Below, piece after piece: positions 1 through 8,093 of a stretch of DNA of 64,000 nt. The translations under genes and the position numbers were made by a program. Each line of letters opens with the position of its first letter. Positions within the stretch are counted from its first letter, which is position 1. Source of the stretch: Haloimpatiens massiliensis (GTDB lineage Bacteria > Bacillota > Clostridia > Clostridiales > Clostridiaceae); the NCBI RefSeq assembly GCF_900184255.1, contig NZ_LT854637.1, positions 121,963 to 185,962 of the forward strand. The letters are read 5' to 3'. The notes below the pieces were generated by a model that did not search any database, had not been told where the DNA came from, and saw nothing but the letters and a program-made list of their open reading frames with translations.

Positions 1-3000
1 TAATTACTGAAATAGCAGGATTACATCAGCATATAGGAGAATTTAATGAAGCTATAAAATACTTAAATATATTGCAAAAAGAGGGTAAAAGATTAAATGC
101 ACTAAAATATGAAAGATATAGTTTAAATAAAAAAGCTGCTATATATTCTGAAAAAAATGAAATAGATCTTATGGAAATATGTGTAAAGAAAGCAAGCGAA
201 ATAGCTAATAAGGAAGAGGATCTAGAAAATTATTTAGATTATAGATTAATGCAAGGCAGATTGTATAATATACAAGGTAGATATGAGGAAGCAGAAGATA
301 TATGCAATAAATCCATTGAACTTTGTTTAGATGAATTTGAAGCAAAGAAGGGGCTTTTTTATAACTTGCTTTCGTTTATATTTATAGTTAATAATGAGCT
401 TATAAAGGCAGAAAAAGCATTGGATAAAAGCATAGAAGTATTTACAAAGTTAAATAAACCAGAAGGTTTAGTAATAGCACTAAATAATAAGGGTGTTATA
501 TATGGTGATTTTTATCAGGATATCGAAAGAGCTTCTAAAGTATATAATGAAATTATTGAAATTAGCAGAGAAAATAATTTAATAATTAGCGAAATAATTG
601 CTATTAACAATTTAGGGGAAGGTTATTTTTATCAACAAGACTACTATTCTGCTCTAAGATATTTTCAAAGAGTTGAAGAAAAAGCTAAAAAATATGATCT
701 AGAAGCTAATGTATTTTATTCCTACGTATTTCAAGCTAAAATACATTTAAAGATTGGAAATTATCAAAAAGCTTATGAATACTGTAATTTGTCTAAAAAA
801 GAGTTGGACAAGTATCGCATAAATGATAAAGATATTTTAGAATATTATAGTGCGTTTGGGGAACTTGCTTTAGAATTTGGTGATTTAGAAAGTTCTAAGA
901 GATTTTTAAAAAGAGTAGTAAATCCCATGTATAAAGAAGAGCCACTAGTACAAATTAATAGCCAATTTTTATTGAAGTATATAGACTTGATGGAAAGTGA
1001 AGAAAAAGAAATAACTCATATAGTAAATGACATAAAGGAGCTATTAATTAAGATAAATAATGCTAATGTAAAAATTCAGTGGCTTTGCAAAGTAGCAAGT
1101 TTTTTGTATGACAGAGAAAGATTTAGTGAAGGAAAAAAAATATTAAATGAGATAGTGGAACTTTCAGATAGTAAGGAAATAAATTATTTAGAAATGTACG
1201 TAAATTATTTAAAAGCTCTATACAATGAGAATAATCAATTAAAGGCTTTAAGTAATGTTTTAGATTTTGCTAAAAAAGAGGGAAATAAAAAATTAGAAAG
1301 TAGAGTTTGTAGTGATATAGGGAGTTATTACTTTAAAAAAGAAGATTATTTTAATTCATTTGTATATTATTTTGAATGCTGTGAAGTATTAATGGATATA
1401 ATAAAACAGTTACCAGATAAATATAAAAATTCCTTTATAGGTTTTCATAATATAAAAGAGGTTATAGGTATATTAAAGCATATAAAAGAATACTATTACG
1501 GAAATTCTAAGATTTCAAATAAAATAAATGCAAATGAAATAGACATAAAAGAAATAGATGGTGTTTTAAATTTTATAAATTACAAGAATATAATGGACAA
1601 TAGACACTTTGTAAAGTCTGTTAAAAAATTTTATAGTTCGCTGTATCATAATGAAGTTCACGATATAAAATCTGTACTAAATAAGTTAACTTCAAATGAA
1701 ATTGATAATTTAAAGCTAATACTTCAATATATGCTTTATGTGACAATGGGAACAAATGCTTATATAGTTGAGGAAAAAAGTAATGGATTTAAAAAAATTG
1801 TATGTAGCGGTAATGATAAATTTTTAGCAGAGGAAGATAAAAATATTTTGAATCTGTGTAAGTTGAATAAAAATACAATATTGGTTTCTAACATTGATAA
1901 ATATAAAACTAATGAAATTGAAAATTTAAAGAATGTAAAAGCATGTATATGTATTCCAGTAATCCTTCGGTTGGAGAGTGATATAGGTTTTGAAAGTAGA
2001 GATAATGAGATATACGATAATAATATAATGGCATATGTTTATGTAAATTCTGATAGAGCTTTAAATAATTTTAATATTAAATCTCTAAAGAAATGCATTC
2101 AATTAAATGGTTTAATTGGTTTAATCTTAGAAAAATACAAATTAAATAAAATAGCGGCATATGATAAATTAACTTCAACTTTAACAAGAAAATATTTAGA
2201 AGAGGAAATAGAAAAAAATTTAGACATGGCAGCAGAAAATAAAGGAATATTCGCTATGATTATGTTTGATTTAGACCACTTCAAGAATATAAACGATAAA
2301 TATGGTCATCAAACAGGGGATGAAGTATTAAAGCAGGTTTGTAGTATAGTAAAAAATAATATAAGAAGTACTGATATATGTGGTAGGTACGGTGGTGAAG
2401 AATTTATTATTTTACTTAAAAATATTAGTTTAGAAGATGCTAAAAACGTTGCCGAAAAGTTAAGACAAAAGATTGAACAAGCTAATATTTTAGGTGATAA
2501 AAATAAAATTACCGTAAGCATGGGGATAGTTGAATATCCAGAACATGGGCAATGGAAACAACAGTTGATAGAGAAGGTAGATCAAGCACTTTATGTAGCT
2601 AAAGAAAGAGGAAGAAATCAATGCAGAGTTTGGCAAGAAGATATAACAAATAAAGTTAAAGTAACAAATAAACTTACAGGTATAATAACAGGAAATGAAG
2701 TGCAAAACAATAGAAATGTATTAGTTATGGTAGAATTGATAGAGTTATTAAACGAAAATATGAGTTTAGAAGAAAAAATATATAAAAGTTTAGGTAGAAT
2801 AATTGAAATAACAGAAGCTCATTATGGAACATTGTTAAAGATAGAAAATGGGAATGTAACAGAAAGTTTTTCAAGAAAAGCTTTTGAAGAGCGGTGGAAT
2901 AAAAATATTAACTTAAACGATGATATTATAAAATCAGTAGTGAAAAAGAGACATGGTATATATGCTATTGATTGGGATAATGTAATACAAAAAGATACCA

Positions 3001-3167
3001 TAACTGGGTCACCGGATTGGCACTCAATAGTTGTAGTACCACTGATTAAGAATGATAATATCAATGCTGTTTTGTATCTATCAGCTTCTGTGAGGAGTAA
3101 AGAATTTGGCTTTGAAGATTTTAATTTTGTAGATACTTTAGCAAAAATTATAAGTAATATGATATAA
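1..3167 (+). CDS. TPR-GAF-GGDEF-GAF diguanylate cyclase, 5'-truncated by the window edge
   Basis: The reading frame is open from base 3, so the true start lies upstream; a TTG at 72 is only an internal codon. The visible protein starts with about 470 residues of TPR-like helical pairs, then a GAF-like region (about nt 1650-2140), a GGDEF domain (about 2160-2630) and a second GAF-like domain to the end. The GGDEF domain has the substrate and metal motif FDLDHFKNINDKYGH and an intact GGEEF (2391-2405). An RxxD inhibitory site (RSTD, 2364-2375) sits exactly five residues before it. It therefore probably makes cyclic di-GMP from GTP, with product inhibition, and is cytoplasmic (no membrane segment seen). 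Clostridial relatives with this layout often carry a protein kinase and an ATPase domain at the N-terminus; that part would be outside the window. A terminator follows directly. Confidence 0.85.
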   Translation, partial: ITEIAGLHQHIGEFNEAIKYLNILQKEGKRLNALKYERYSLNKKAAIYSEKNEIDLMEICVKKASEIANKEEDLENYLDYRLMQGRLYNIQGRYEEAEDICNKSIELCLDEFEAKKGLFYNLLSFIFIVNNELIKAEKALDKSIEVFTKLNKPEGLVIALNNKGVIYGDFYQDIERASKVYNEIIEISRENNLIISEIIAINNLGEGYFYQQDYYSALRYFQRVEEKAKKYDLEANVFYSYVFQAKIHLKIGNYQKAYEYCNLSKKELDKYRINDKDILEYYSAFGELALEFGDLESSKRFLKRVVNPMYKEEPLVQINSQFLLKYIDLMESEEKEITHIVNDIKELLIKINNANVKIQWLCKVASFLYDRERFSEGKKILNEIVELSDSKEINYLEMYVNYLKALYNENNQLKALSNVLDFAKKEGNKKLESRVCSDIGSYYFKKEDYFNSFVYYFECCEVLMDIIKQLPDKYKNSFIGFHNIKEVIGILKHIKEYYYGNSKISNKINANEIDIKEIDGVLNFINYKNIMDNRHFVKSVKKFYSSLYHNEVHDIKSVLNKLTSNEIDNLKLILQYMLYVTMGTNAYIVEEKSNGFKKIVCSGNDKFLAEEDKNILNLCKLNKNTILVSNIDKYKTNEIENLKNVKACICIPVILRLESDIGFESRDNEIYDNNIMAYVYVNSDRALNNFNIKSLKKCIQLNGLIGLILEKYKLNKIAAYDKLTSTLTRKYLEEEIEKNLDMAAENKGIFAMIMFDLDHFKNINDKYGHQTGDEVLKQVCSIVKNNIRSTDICGRYGGEEFIILLKNISLEDAKNVAEKLRQKIEQANILGDKNKITVSMGIVEYPEHGQWKQQLIEKVDQALYVAKERGRNQCRVWQEDITNKVKVTNKLTGIITGNEVQNNRNVLVMVELIELLNENMSLEEKIYKSLGRIIEITEAHYGTLLKIENGNVTESFSRKAFEERWNKNINLNDDIIKSVVKKRHGIYAIDWDNVIQKDTITGSPDWHSIVVVPLIKNDNINAVLYLSASVRSKEFGFEDFNFVDTLAKIISNMI

Positions 3168-3195
3168 GGCACATTCAAATAAATTGAATAGTTTT

Positions 3196-3239
3196 AAATT
3201 GCACATTGCAAAAAAATAATGCAATGTGCAATTTTTTTT
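3196..3239 (+). terminator. Rho-independent terminator after the GGDEF gene
   Basis: A stem of about 15 bp (AAATTGCACATTGCA with its complement) closes a loop of A residues and is followed by a run of seven or eight T. Confidence 0.9.
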
Positions 3240-3240
3240 A

Positions 3241-3494
3241 CACATAAATAAAAATATGAATTTTAATAATTAATTATTTCACAAATTATAAAAATATAAT
3301 AACTTTATATAAAACTATAGTTAAATTCTATAGTAGAGGAGATAATTGATAAGTTTTTAATGAATAAGCTGCTATTTGGGCAGTATAATTAATATATTGT
3401 GAAGTATAAAAGGAATAAATGTTATTAACAAATAACCGTAATATGAAATATTCTAAATATTATTAAATATTATTAAATTTTATAATGAAATTAT
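3241..3494. other. AT-rich spacer with no gene
   Basis: About 250 bases of very AT-rich sequence with short TATTAAAT repeats. I see no open frame with a ribosome site and no structured RNA. Confidence 0.5.
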
Positions 3495-3523
3495 TTGACA
3501 TTATTAATTCATGTATTTATAAT
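3495..3523 (+). promoter_or_regulatory. Consensus sigma-A promoter of the OPT gene
   Basis: TTGACA (3495-3500), a 17-bp spacer and TATAAT (3518-3523): a perfect match to the vegetative consensus. Transcription should start near 3530, leaving a leader of about 60 nt before the GTG start at 3591. Confidence 0.85.
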
Positions 3524-3590
3524 ACTAATTGGAAATATTTAAATTTTCAGCATTGTCAAATTAATATATAAAACGTAGGGGGGAGTTTAA

Positions 3591-5540
3591 GTGGAAGCCA
3601 AAAAACTAAAGAGAGAAGATGGCATTGAGAGAAAGAAGCTATCTCATGGAGCATATGAAATGATACCTGGTGATCAGTATGAGCCGTTTATTTCATCAGA
3701 CATTACTATGCCAGAACTTACATTACAAGCAATAGTTTTAGGATGTATACTGTCCGTAGTTTTCGGTGCAGCAAATGCATATCTTGGTTTAAGACTAGGA
3801 CAAACTGTAGGAGCGTCTGTTCCTTGTGCAGTTACTTCAATGGCTATTCTTAGGGGAATATTAAAAAGAGGAACTATACTAGAAAATAATATGGTACAAA
3901 CTATAGGTTCAGCAGGAGAATCTGTAGCCGGTGGAGTTATATTTACAGTACCAGCACTTATAGTATGGGGTATGGAGGTTAGTGTTACTCAAGTAGCTGT
4001 TATGGCACTTGTAGGAGGAATACTAGGAGTATTAATACTTATACCACTTAGAAGATATTTTGTATCTGATCAACATGGTGAATTGCCATTTCCAGATGGA
4101 ACTGCTTGTGCGGAAGTTCTAGTAGCAGGAGAATCTGGTGGTAAATCAGCTAAAATGCTATTTATAGGTGGAGGATTATCAGGATTTTACACTCTTTGCG
4201 TAAACGGATTCAAACTTTGGGAAAGTGGTGTTGGAACTCTAATAAAAGGATTCCAAAATGCATTTATAGGAATAGAAGCTACACCAGCACTTTTAGGTGT
4301 AGGATATGTTATGGGACCTAGAATATCTGCAATAATGTTTTCAGGTGCAGCTCTAGGTTGGTTAGTAATTATACCTTTAATAAAATATTTTGGAGCAGGG
4401 CTTACAGCAGCAGTATATCCAGCTACTGTTCCAATAGCAGAACTTGGAGTTAAAGAAGTTTGGAGTTTTTATTTAAGATACATAGGAGCAGGTGCAGTTG
4501 TATTTGGAGGAGTTTGGAGTTTTATAAAAGTAATTCCTGTAATGTTTAAGAGCTTTAAAATGGGATTTCAGCAATTAGGCAATGGAAAATCAGCAAGTGG
4601 TGTGAAAAGAACCGATAATGACTTAAATATGGCATTAGTACTTGCATTAATAGGATTAGTTTTTGTATTTATAGCATTTTTCCCACCGTTAAAATTAGGA
4701 TTTGTTAGAGCACTACTAGTTCTTATATTCACAATTTTATTTGTACCAGTAGCAGCTAAAATGGTTGGATTAACATCAAATAACCCAATATCAGGAATGA
4801 CTATAGCAACATTATTAGTTACTTCACTTATATTAAAAGCTATGGGAAGTACAGGAGAAAAAGGTATGCTTGCAGCATTATCTGTAGGAGTTATAGTATG
4901 TATAGCTGTAGGAATCACAGGAGATACTTCTCAAGATTTAAAAACAGGATTTTTAGTTGGAGCGACTCCAAAGAAACAACAAATAGGAGAATTAATAGGA
5001 GTTGTATCATCAGCTTTGGTTATTGGATTTGTAATTAATCTATTAAATAAAGCTTATGGAATAGGTTCAGAAGCTTTACCAGCGCCACAGGCAACATTGA
5101 TGTCATTAGTTGTTAAAGGGGTGTTCACAGGCAACCTTCCTTGGATATTATTGTTCATAGGAATGGCTATTGGTGCCGTAGTTGAACTTTTAGGAATTCC
5201 AGTTCTTCCATTTGCTATAGGTCTTTATCTACCAATATCTCTATCAACAGCACCTATTCTTGGAGGGTTCATAAGAGGGATTCTGGAAAAGAGAAAAAAA
5301 GGAGATGAACTGGCTTTAAGAAGAGAATCTGGAATATTAATAGCGTCAGGTTTTGTGGCAGGAGATTCTTTAATGGGAGTAATACTTGCAGTATTTGCAT
5401 ATTTCGGAATTAATATGGGATTTGGAGAAAAAATAGCATTCCTTCATAATCCAATAGTATCTTTAATACCATATGCATTGCTTTGGTGTGTATTACTATA
5501 CTATTCTAATATAAGAAAGCCGGATGAATTAAATGAGTAA
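3591..5540 (+). CDS. OPT-family oligopeptide transporter
   Basis: A 649-residue protein that is nearly all membrane helices (about 14-16 hydrophobic segments), the usual size and character of bacterial OPT transporters, which import peptides or metal chelates. Typical family stretches include the N-terminal NAYLGLRLGQTVGASVPCAV and GSAGESVAGG, the loop QHGELPFPDGTACAEVL and, near the end, GIPVLPFAIGLYLPISLS. The start is GTG at 3591 behind a strong AGGGGGGAG. The stop codon overlaps the start of the next gene by 8 nt, so the two are translationally coupled. The substrate cannot be told from sequence. Transcription probably comes from the consensus promoter at 3495. Confidence 0.93.
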   Translation: MEAKKLKREDGIERKKLSHGAYEMIPGDQYEPFISSDITMPELTLQAIVLGCILSVVFGAANAYLGLRLGQTVGASVPCAVTSMAILRGILKRGTILENNMVQTIGSAGESVAGGVIFTVPALIVWGMEVSVTQVAVMALVGGILGVLILIPLRRYFVSDQHGELPFPDGTACAEVLVAGESGGKSAKMLFIGGGLSGFYTLCVNGFKLWESGVGTLIKGFQNAFIGIEATPALLGVGYVMGPRISAIMFSGAALGWLVIIPLIKYFGAGLTAAVYPATVPIAELGVKEVWSFYLRYIGAGAVVFGGVWSFIKVIPVMFKSFKMGFQQLGNGKSASGVKRTDNDLNMALVLALIGLVFVFIAFFPPLKLGFVRALLVLIFTILFVPVAAKMVGLTSNNPISGMTIATLLVTSLILKAMGSTGEKGMLAALSVGVIVCIAVGITGDTSQDLKTGFLVGATPKKQQIGELIGVVSSALVIGFVINLLNKAYGIGSEALPAPQATLMSLVVKGVFTGNLPWILLFIGMAIGAVVELLGIPVLPFAIGLYLPISLSTAPILGGFIRGILEKRKKGDELALRRESGILIASGFVAGDSLMGVILAVFAYFGINMGFGEKIAFLHNPIVSLIPYALLWCVLLYYSNIRKPDELNE

Positions 5541-5898
5541 AAGGATAAAAACTCATAATAATTTATTAGAATACATACCTGTAAAGGCTAACCCTTATAT
5601 AGATGAGAAAAGAGAGGAAAATTCTAATATTACTTTGGTTATAAAAAGAGAGAGTAAATTAGATAAAGTACTTTTAAAGATATTTAGAAAGGCACATAAA
5701 GAATTATATGTGCATCTAGATGAAATAGGGTCTTACACATGGGAAAATATAGATGGTAAGAAGACAGTTCATGAATTAGCAAAAGAATTCATGACAAGTT
5801 ACAGTGTAGGAGAAATTGAAGCATTAAATAGAATGGGTACATTTATAAGAATATTGAATAATAATAAATTTATAAGGTTAATGAAACCTACTACATAA
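5533..5898 (+). CDS. PqqD-like (RRE-fold) protein coupled to the OPT transporter
   Basis: A 121-residue soluble protein. The stretch WENIDGKKTVHELAKEF (about residues 68-84) is the core of PqqD-family or RiPP-recognition-element winged helices, which usually bind the leader of a peptide that a partner enzyme modifies. Here the partner gene is not a maturase but the OPT transporter, whose end it overlaps by 8 nt; no radical SAM or peptide gene is nearby. The function is therefore open: it might bind a peptide moved by the transporter or regulate it. A strong terminator follows. Confidence 0.75.
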   Translation: MSKRIKTHNNLLEYIPVKANPYIDEKREENSNITLVIKRESKLDKVLLKIFRKAHKELYVHLDEIGSYTWENIDGKKTVHELAKEFMTSYSVGEIEALNRMGTFIRILNNNKFIRLMKPTT

Positions 5899-5903
5899 TA
5901 CAG

Positions 5904-5934
5904 AGGCATCGGATATATCATCCGATGCCTTTTA
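5904..5934 (+). terminator. Rho-independent terminator
   Basis: A perfect 10-bp stem (AGGCATCGGA / TCCGATGCCT) with a 7-nt loop, followed by TTTT; it ends the OPT/PqqD unit. Confidence 0.85.
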
Positions 5935-6143
5935 AATATAATTTTAAAAAACTATATGATATTGTTTATAATTTAATCTATAATAATAAATAAAAACAAC
6001 AAAAGACTTAGATAAATTTGTTTAATGACAATTATAAAAACAGACTCAATTAACAACATTTTTCAATATTATGTAAAAGATAAAATTAAATAGCATGTTA
6101 TACTTAAAGGAAATAGGGTTTTATATCCAAAGTAAATAAAAAA

Positions 6144-6163
6144 ATTGTGATTCTAATCACAAT
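6144..6163 (+). promoter_or_regulatory. CRP/FNR-like palindrome in front of cinA
   Basis: ATTGTGATTCTAATCACAAT is a perfect palindrome with a 2-bp centre and contains TGTGA-N6-TCACA, the consensus form of CRP/FNR-family operators. It lies 25 bp before the cinA start, so it could equally be a hairpin in the leader RNA. Confidence 0.45.
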
Positions 6164-6187
6164 ATATTAAAGAAAGAAGGAATAAAT

Positions 6188-7423
6188 ATGCAAGCAGAGA
6201 TTTTAGCTGTGGGAACGGAGATATTACTAGGAGACATAATTAATACAGATGCACAGTATGTAGCTAAAAGACTAGCAGATTTAGGTGTAGAGGTATTTTT
6301 TCAAGGTGTAGTAGGAGATAATCCATGTAGATTAAAAGAAGCATTGGAATTAGCCTTTACAAGATCTGATTTAGTTATAACTACTGGAGGACTTGGACCT
6401 ACTAAAGATGACCTTACAAAAGAAACAGTATTTGAATTTTTAAATAAAAAAGCTGTAATCCATAAGGAGTCTTTGAAAAGGATAGAGGAGTATTTTAATA
6501 AATCTCATAGGTATATGCCAGAAAGTAATAAAAAGCAAGCCTATTTTCCAGAGGAGGCTATTATAATGACTAATAACAATGGCACTGCGCCAGGTTGTAT
6601 ATTAGAGCATGAAAATAAAATAGTAGCAGTTTTCCCAGGACCCCCAAAGGAGCTTGTTCCTATGTTTGAAGAATCTTTTGTGCCTTATATTAAAAAATAT
6701 ACTTCAGGAGTTTTGTACTCAAAAGTATTAAGAGTGATAGGTTTAGGAGAAAGTAGAGCAGCGGAGATGATACAAGATATTTTAGATAATCAAAGCAATC
6801 CAACAGTAGCTCCTTATGCTAAAGATGGAGAGGTAACTTTTAGGATAACTGCTAAGGCTAACGAGGAAGAAGAAGCTAAGAAACTTATAGATCCTATAGA
6901 GAAACTTTTAAGAGAAAGATTAGGAATAAATGTATATGGTGAGGGGAATACCACCATAGAGGATGAAGTTGCTAAAATTTTAATAAAAAATAATCTAACC
7001 ATAGCAACAGCAGAATCTTGTACTGGAGGACTTTTAGCAGGAAGGTTAATAAATTATCCTGGTATATCCTCTGTATTTTTAGAAGGAGCAGTTACCTATA
7101 GTAATGAAGCAAAAATTAAAAGACTAGGTGTTAGAAAAGAAACCTTAGACAGATACGATGCAGTTAGTGATGAGACTGCAGCAGAAATGGCTGAAGGCAT
7201 AGCAAAAGAGGCAGGTACAGATATAGGATTGTCTACTACAGGAATAGCGGGACCTGGTGGAGGAACAGAGGAAAAGCCGGTGGGCTTAGTATATTTAGGT
7301 ATTTATATAAAAGGAAAGGTGAAAACCAAGAAACTAAATTTAAATGGTAACAGGCAGAAGATAAGAGAAGTAGCTGTTATGAAATCATTAGACTGGCTAA
7401 GAAGAGAATTAAGTGGGAAGTAG
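6188..7423 (+). CDS. cinA: CinA: NMN deamidase / ADP-ribose pyrophosphatase-like protein
   Basis: 411 residues, the normal length for CinA. The N-terminal MoCF/COG1058 domain (about 1-170) has GTEILLGDIINTDAQYVAK, GGLGPTKDDLTKE and FPGPPKEL. The C-terminal PncC-type amidohydrolase domain (about 255-411) has TAESCTGG and TGIAGPGGGTEEKPVGLVYLG. The family recycles pyridine nucleotides: the C-terminal domain deamidates nicotinamide mononucleotide. In Firmicutes cinA is also linked to competence and often precedes recA, which is not the case here. The start is ATG behind AGAAGGAA. The next gene starts 7 bp after the stop, so cinA, the activation-domain gene and metH look like one operon. Confidence 0.95.
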   Translation: MQAEILAVGTEILLGDIINTDAQYVAKRLADLGVEVFFQGVVGDNPCRLKEALELAFTRSDLVITTGGLGPTKDDLTKETVFEFLNKKAVIHKESLKRIEEYFNKSHRYMPESNKKQAYFPEEAIIMTNNNGTAPGCILEHENKIVAVFPGPPKELVPMFEESFVPYIKKYTSGVLYSKVLRVIGLGESRAAEMIQDILDNQSNPTVAPYAKDGEVTFRITAKANEEEEAKKLIDPIEKLLRERLGINVYGEGNTTIEDEVAKILIKNNLTIATAESCTGGLLAGRLINYPGISSVFLEGAVTYSNEAKIKRLGVRKETLDRYDAVSDETAAEMAEGIAKEAGTDIGLSTTGIAGPGGGTEEKPVGLVYLGIYIKGKVKTKKLNLNGNRQKIREVAVMKSLDWLRRELSGK

Positions 7424-7430
7424 TGAGTTT

Positions 7431-8093
7431 ATGGCAATAGATAAAAAAGAAGTGCTTAGATACTTAGGATATAGGGGACAGCATATAGATGAAAATATGC
7501 ACAGGCTTATAGATGACTGCATAGAAGAAACAGAAAAAGCTGTTCAAGAACATTTTTTGTACAATATATTTCCCATAATAAAAAAAGAAGAGTATATGGA
7601 GCTGGAAGGTACAAATATTGTATTAAAGGGAAAGGATATTCAAAGTCACCTATGTAATGCTAAAAGCTGTGCTGTTATGACTGTTACCATAGGTGGTGAA
7701 ATAGAAAAAATCATAAGATATTATGAAATAGTTAATCTTACTAAAGCTGCGGTACTAGATGCCTGTGCCACGGTAGCAGTAGAGATTCTATGTGATAAAG
7801 TAGAGGATAATATCAAGAGATTTGCAGAGGAACAAGACTTATTTATTACTCAAAGATATAGTCCAGGATATGGTGATTTTAGTATAGAAATTCAGAGTGA
7901 CATACTTAGGGTTCTAGGGTCCTATAAAATGGGGCTTACTTGTACTGATAACTTCATTCTTATGCCCAGAAAATCTGTGACTGCATTAATAGGAATTGTG
8001 GATAAAGAATTCAATAAAAAAAGACACTGTAAAAATTGTAGTAATTATAAAAGTTGTGCATACAGAAAGGATGAGGGCTATTGTGATAATTAG
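7431..8093 (+). CDS. Stand-alone cobalamin-dependent methionine synthase activation domain
   Basis: A 220-residue protein matching the MetH activation (AdoMet-binding) domain; its hallmark is RYSPGYGDFSIEIQSDIL, the motif that holds S-adenosylmethionine during reductive reactivation of cob(II)alamin. The C-terminus adds a Cys cluster (CKNCSNYKSCAYR...C) seen in clostridial stand-alone forms. I chose ATG 7431, 10 nt after GGGAAG; an in-frame GTG at 7413 would overlap cinA. The stop overlaps the metH start by 11 nt. The neighbouring metH lacks this domain, so the two proteins together make up a split methionine synthase. Confidence 0.88.
   Translation: MAIDKKEVLRYLGYRGQHIDENMHRLIDDCIEETEKAVQEHFLYNIFPIIKKEEYMELEGTNIVLKGKDIQSHLCNAKSCAVMTVTIGGEIEKIIRYYEIVNLTKAAVLDACATVAVEILCDKVEDNIKRFAEEQDLFITQRYSPGYGDFSIEIQSDILRVLGSYKMGLTCTDNFILMPRKSVTALIGIVDKEFNKKRHCKNCSNYKSCAYRKDEGYCDN

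Noticed and set aside
3241..3494. Riboswitch upstream of the OPT gene
   Set aside because: The consensus promoter at 3495 leaves only a 60-nt leader without notable structure.
4568..4918. Minus-strand frames opposite the OPT gene (and similar ones opposite metH, murA, the chemoreceptor and others)
   Set aside because: They mirror the codon pattern of the real gene, lack ribosome sites and resemble nothing known.
7996..8082. Longer N-terminus for MetH
   Set aside because: The frame is open upstream but lies inside the activation-domain gene; the GTG at 8083 has the better ribosome site and gives the normal N-terminus.
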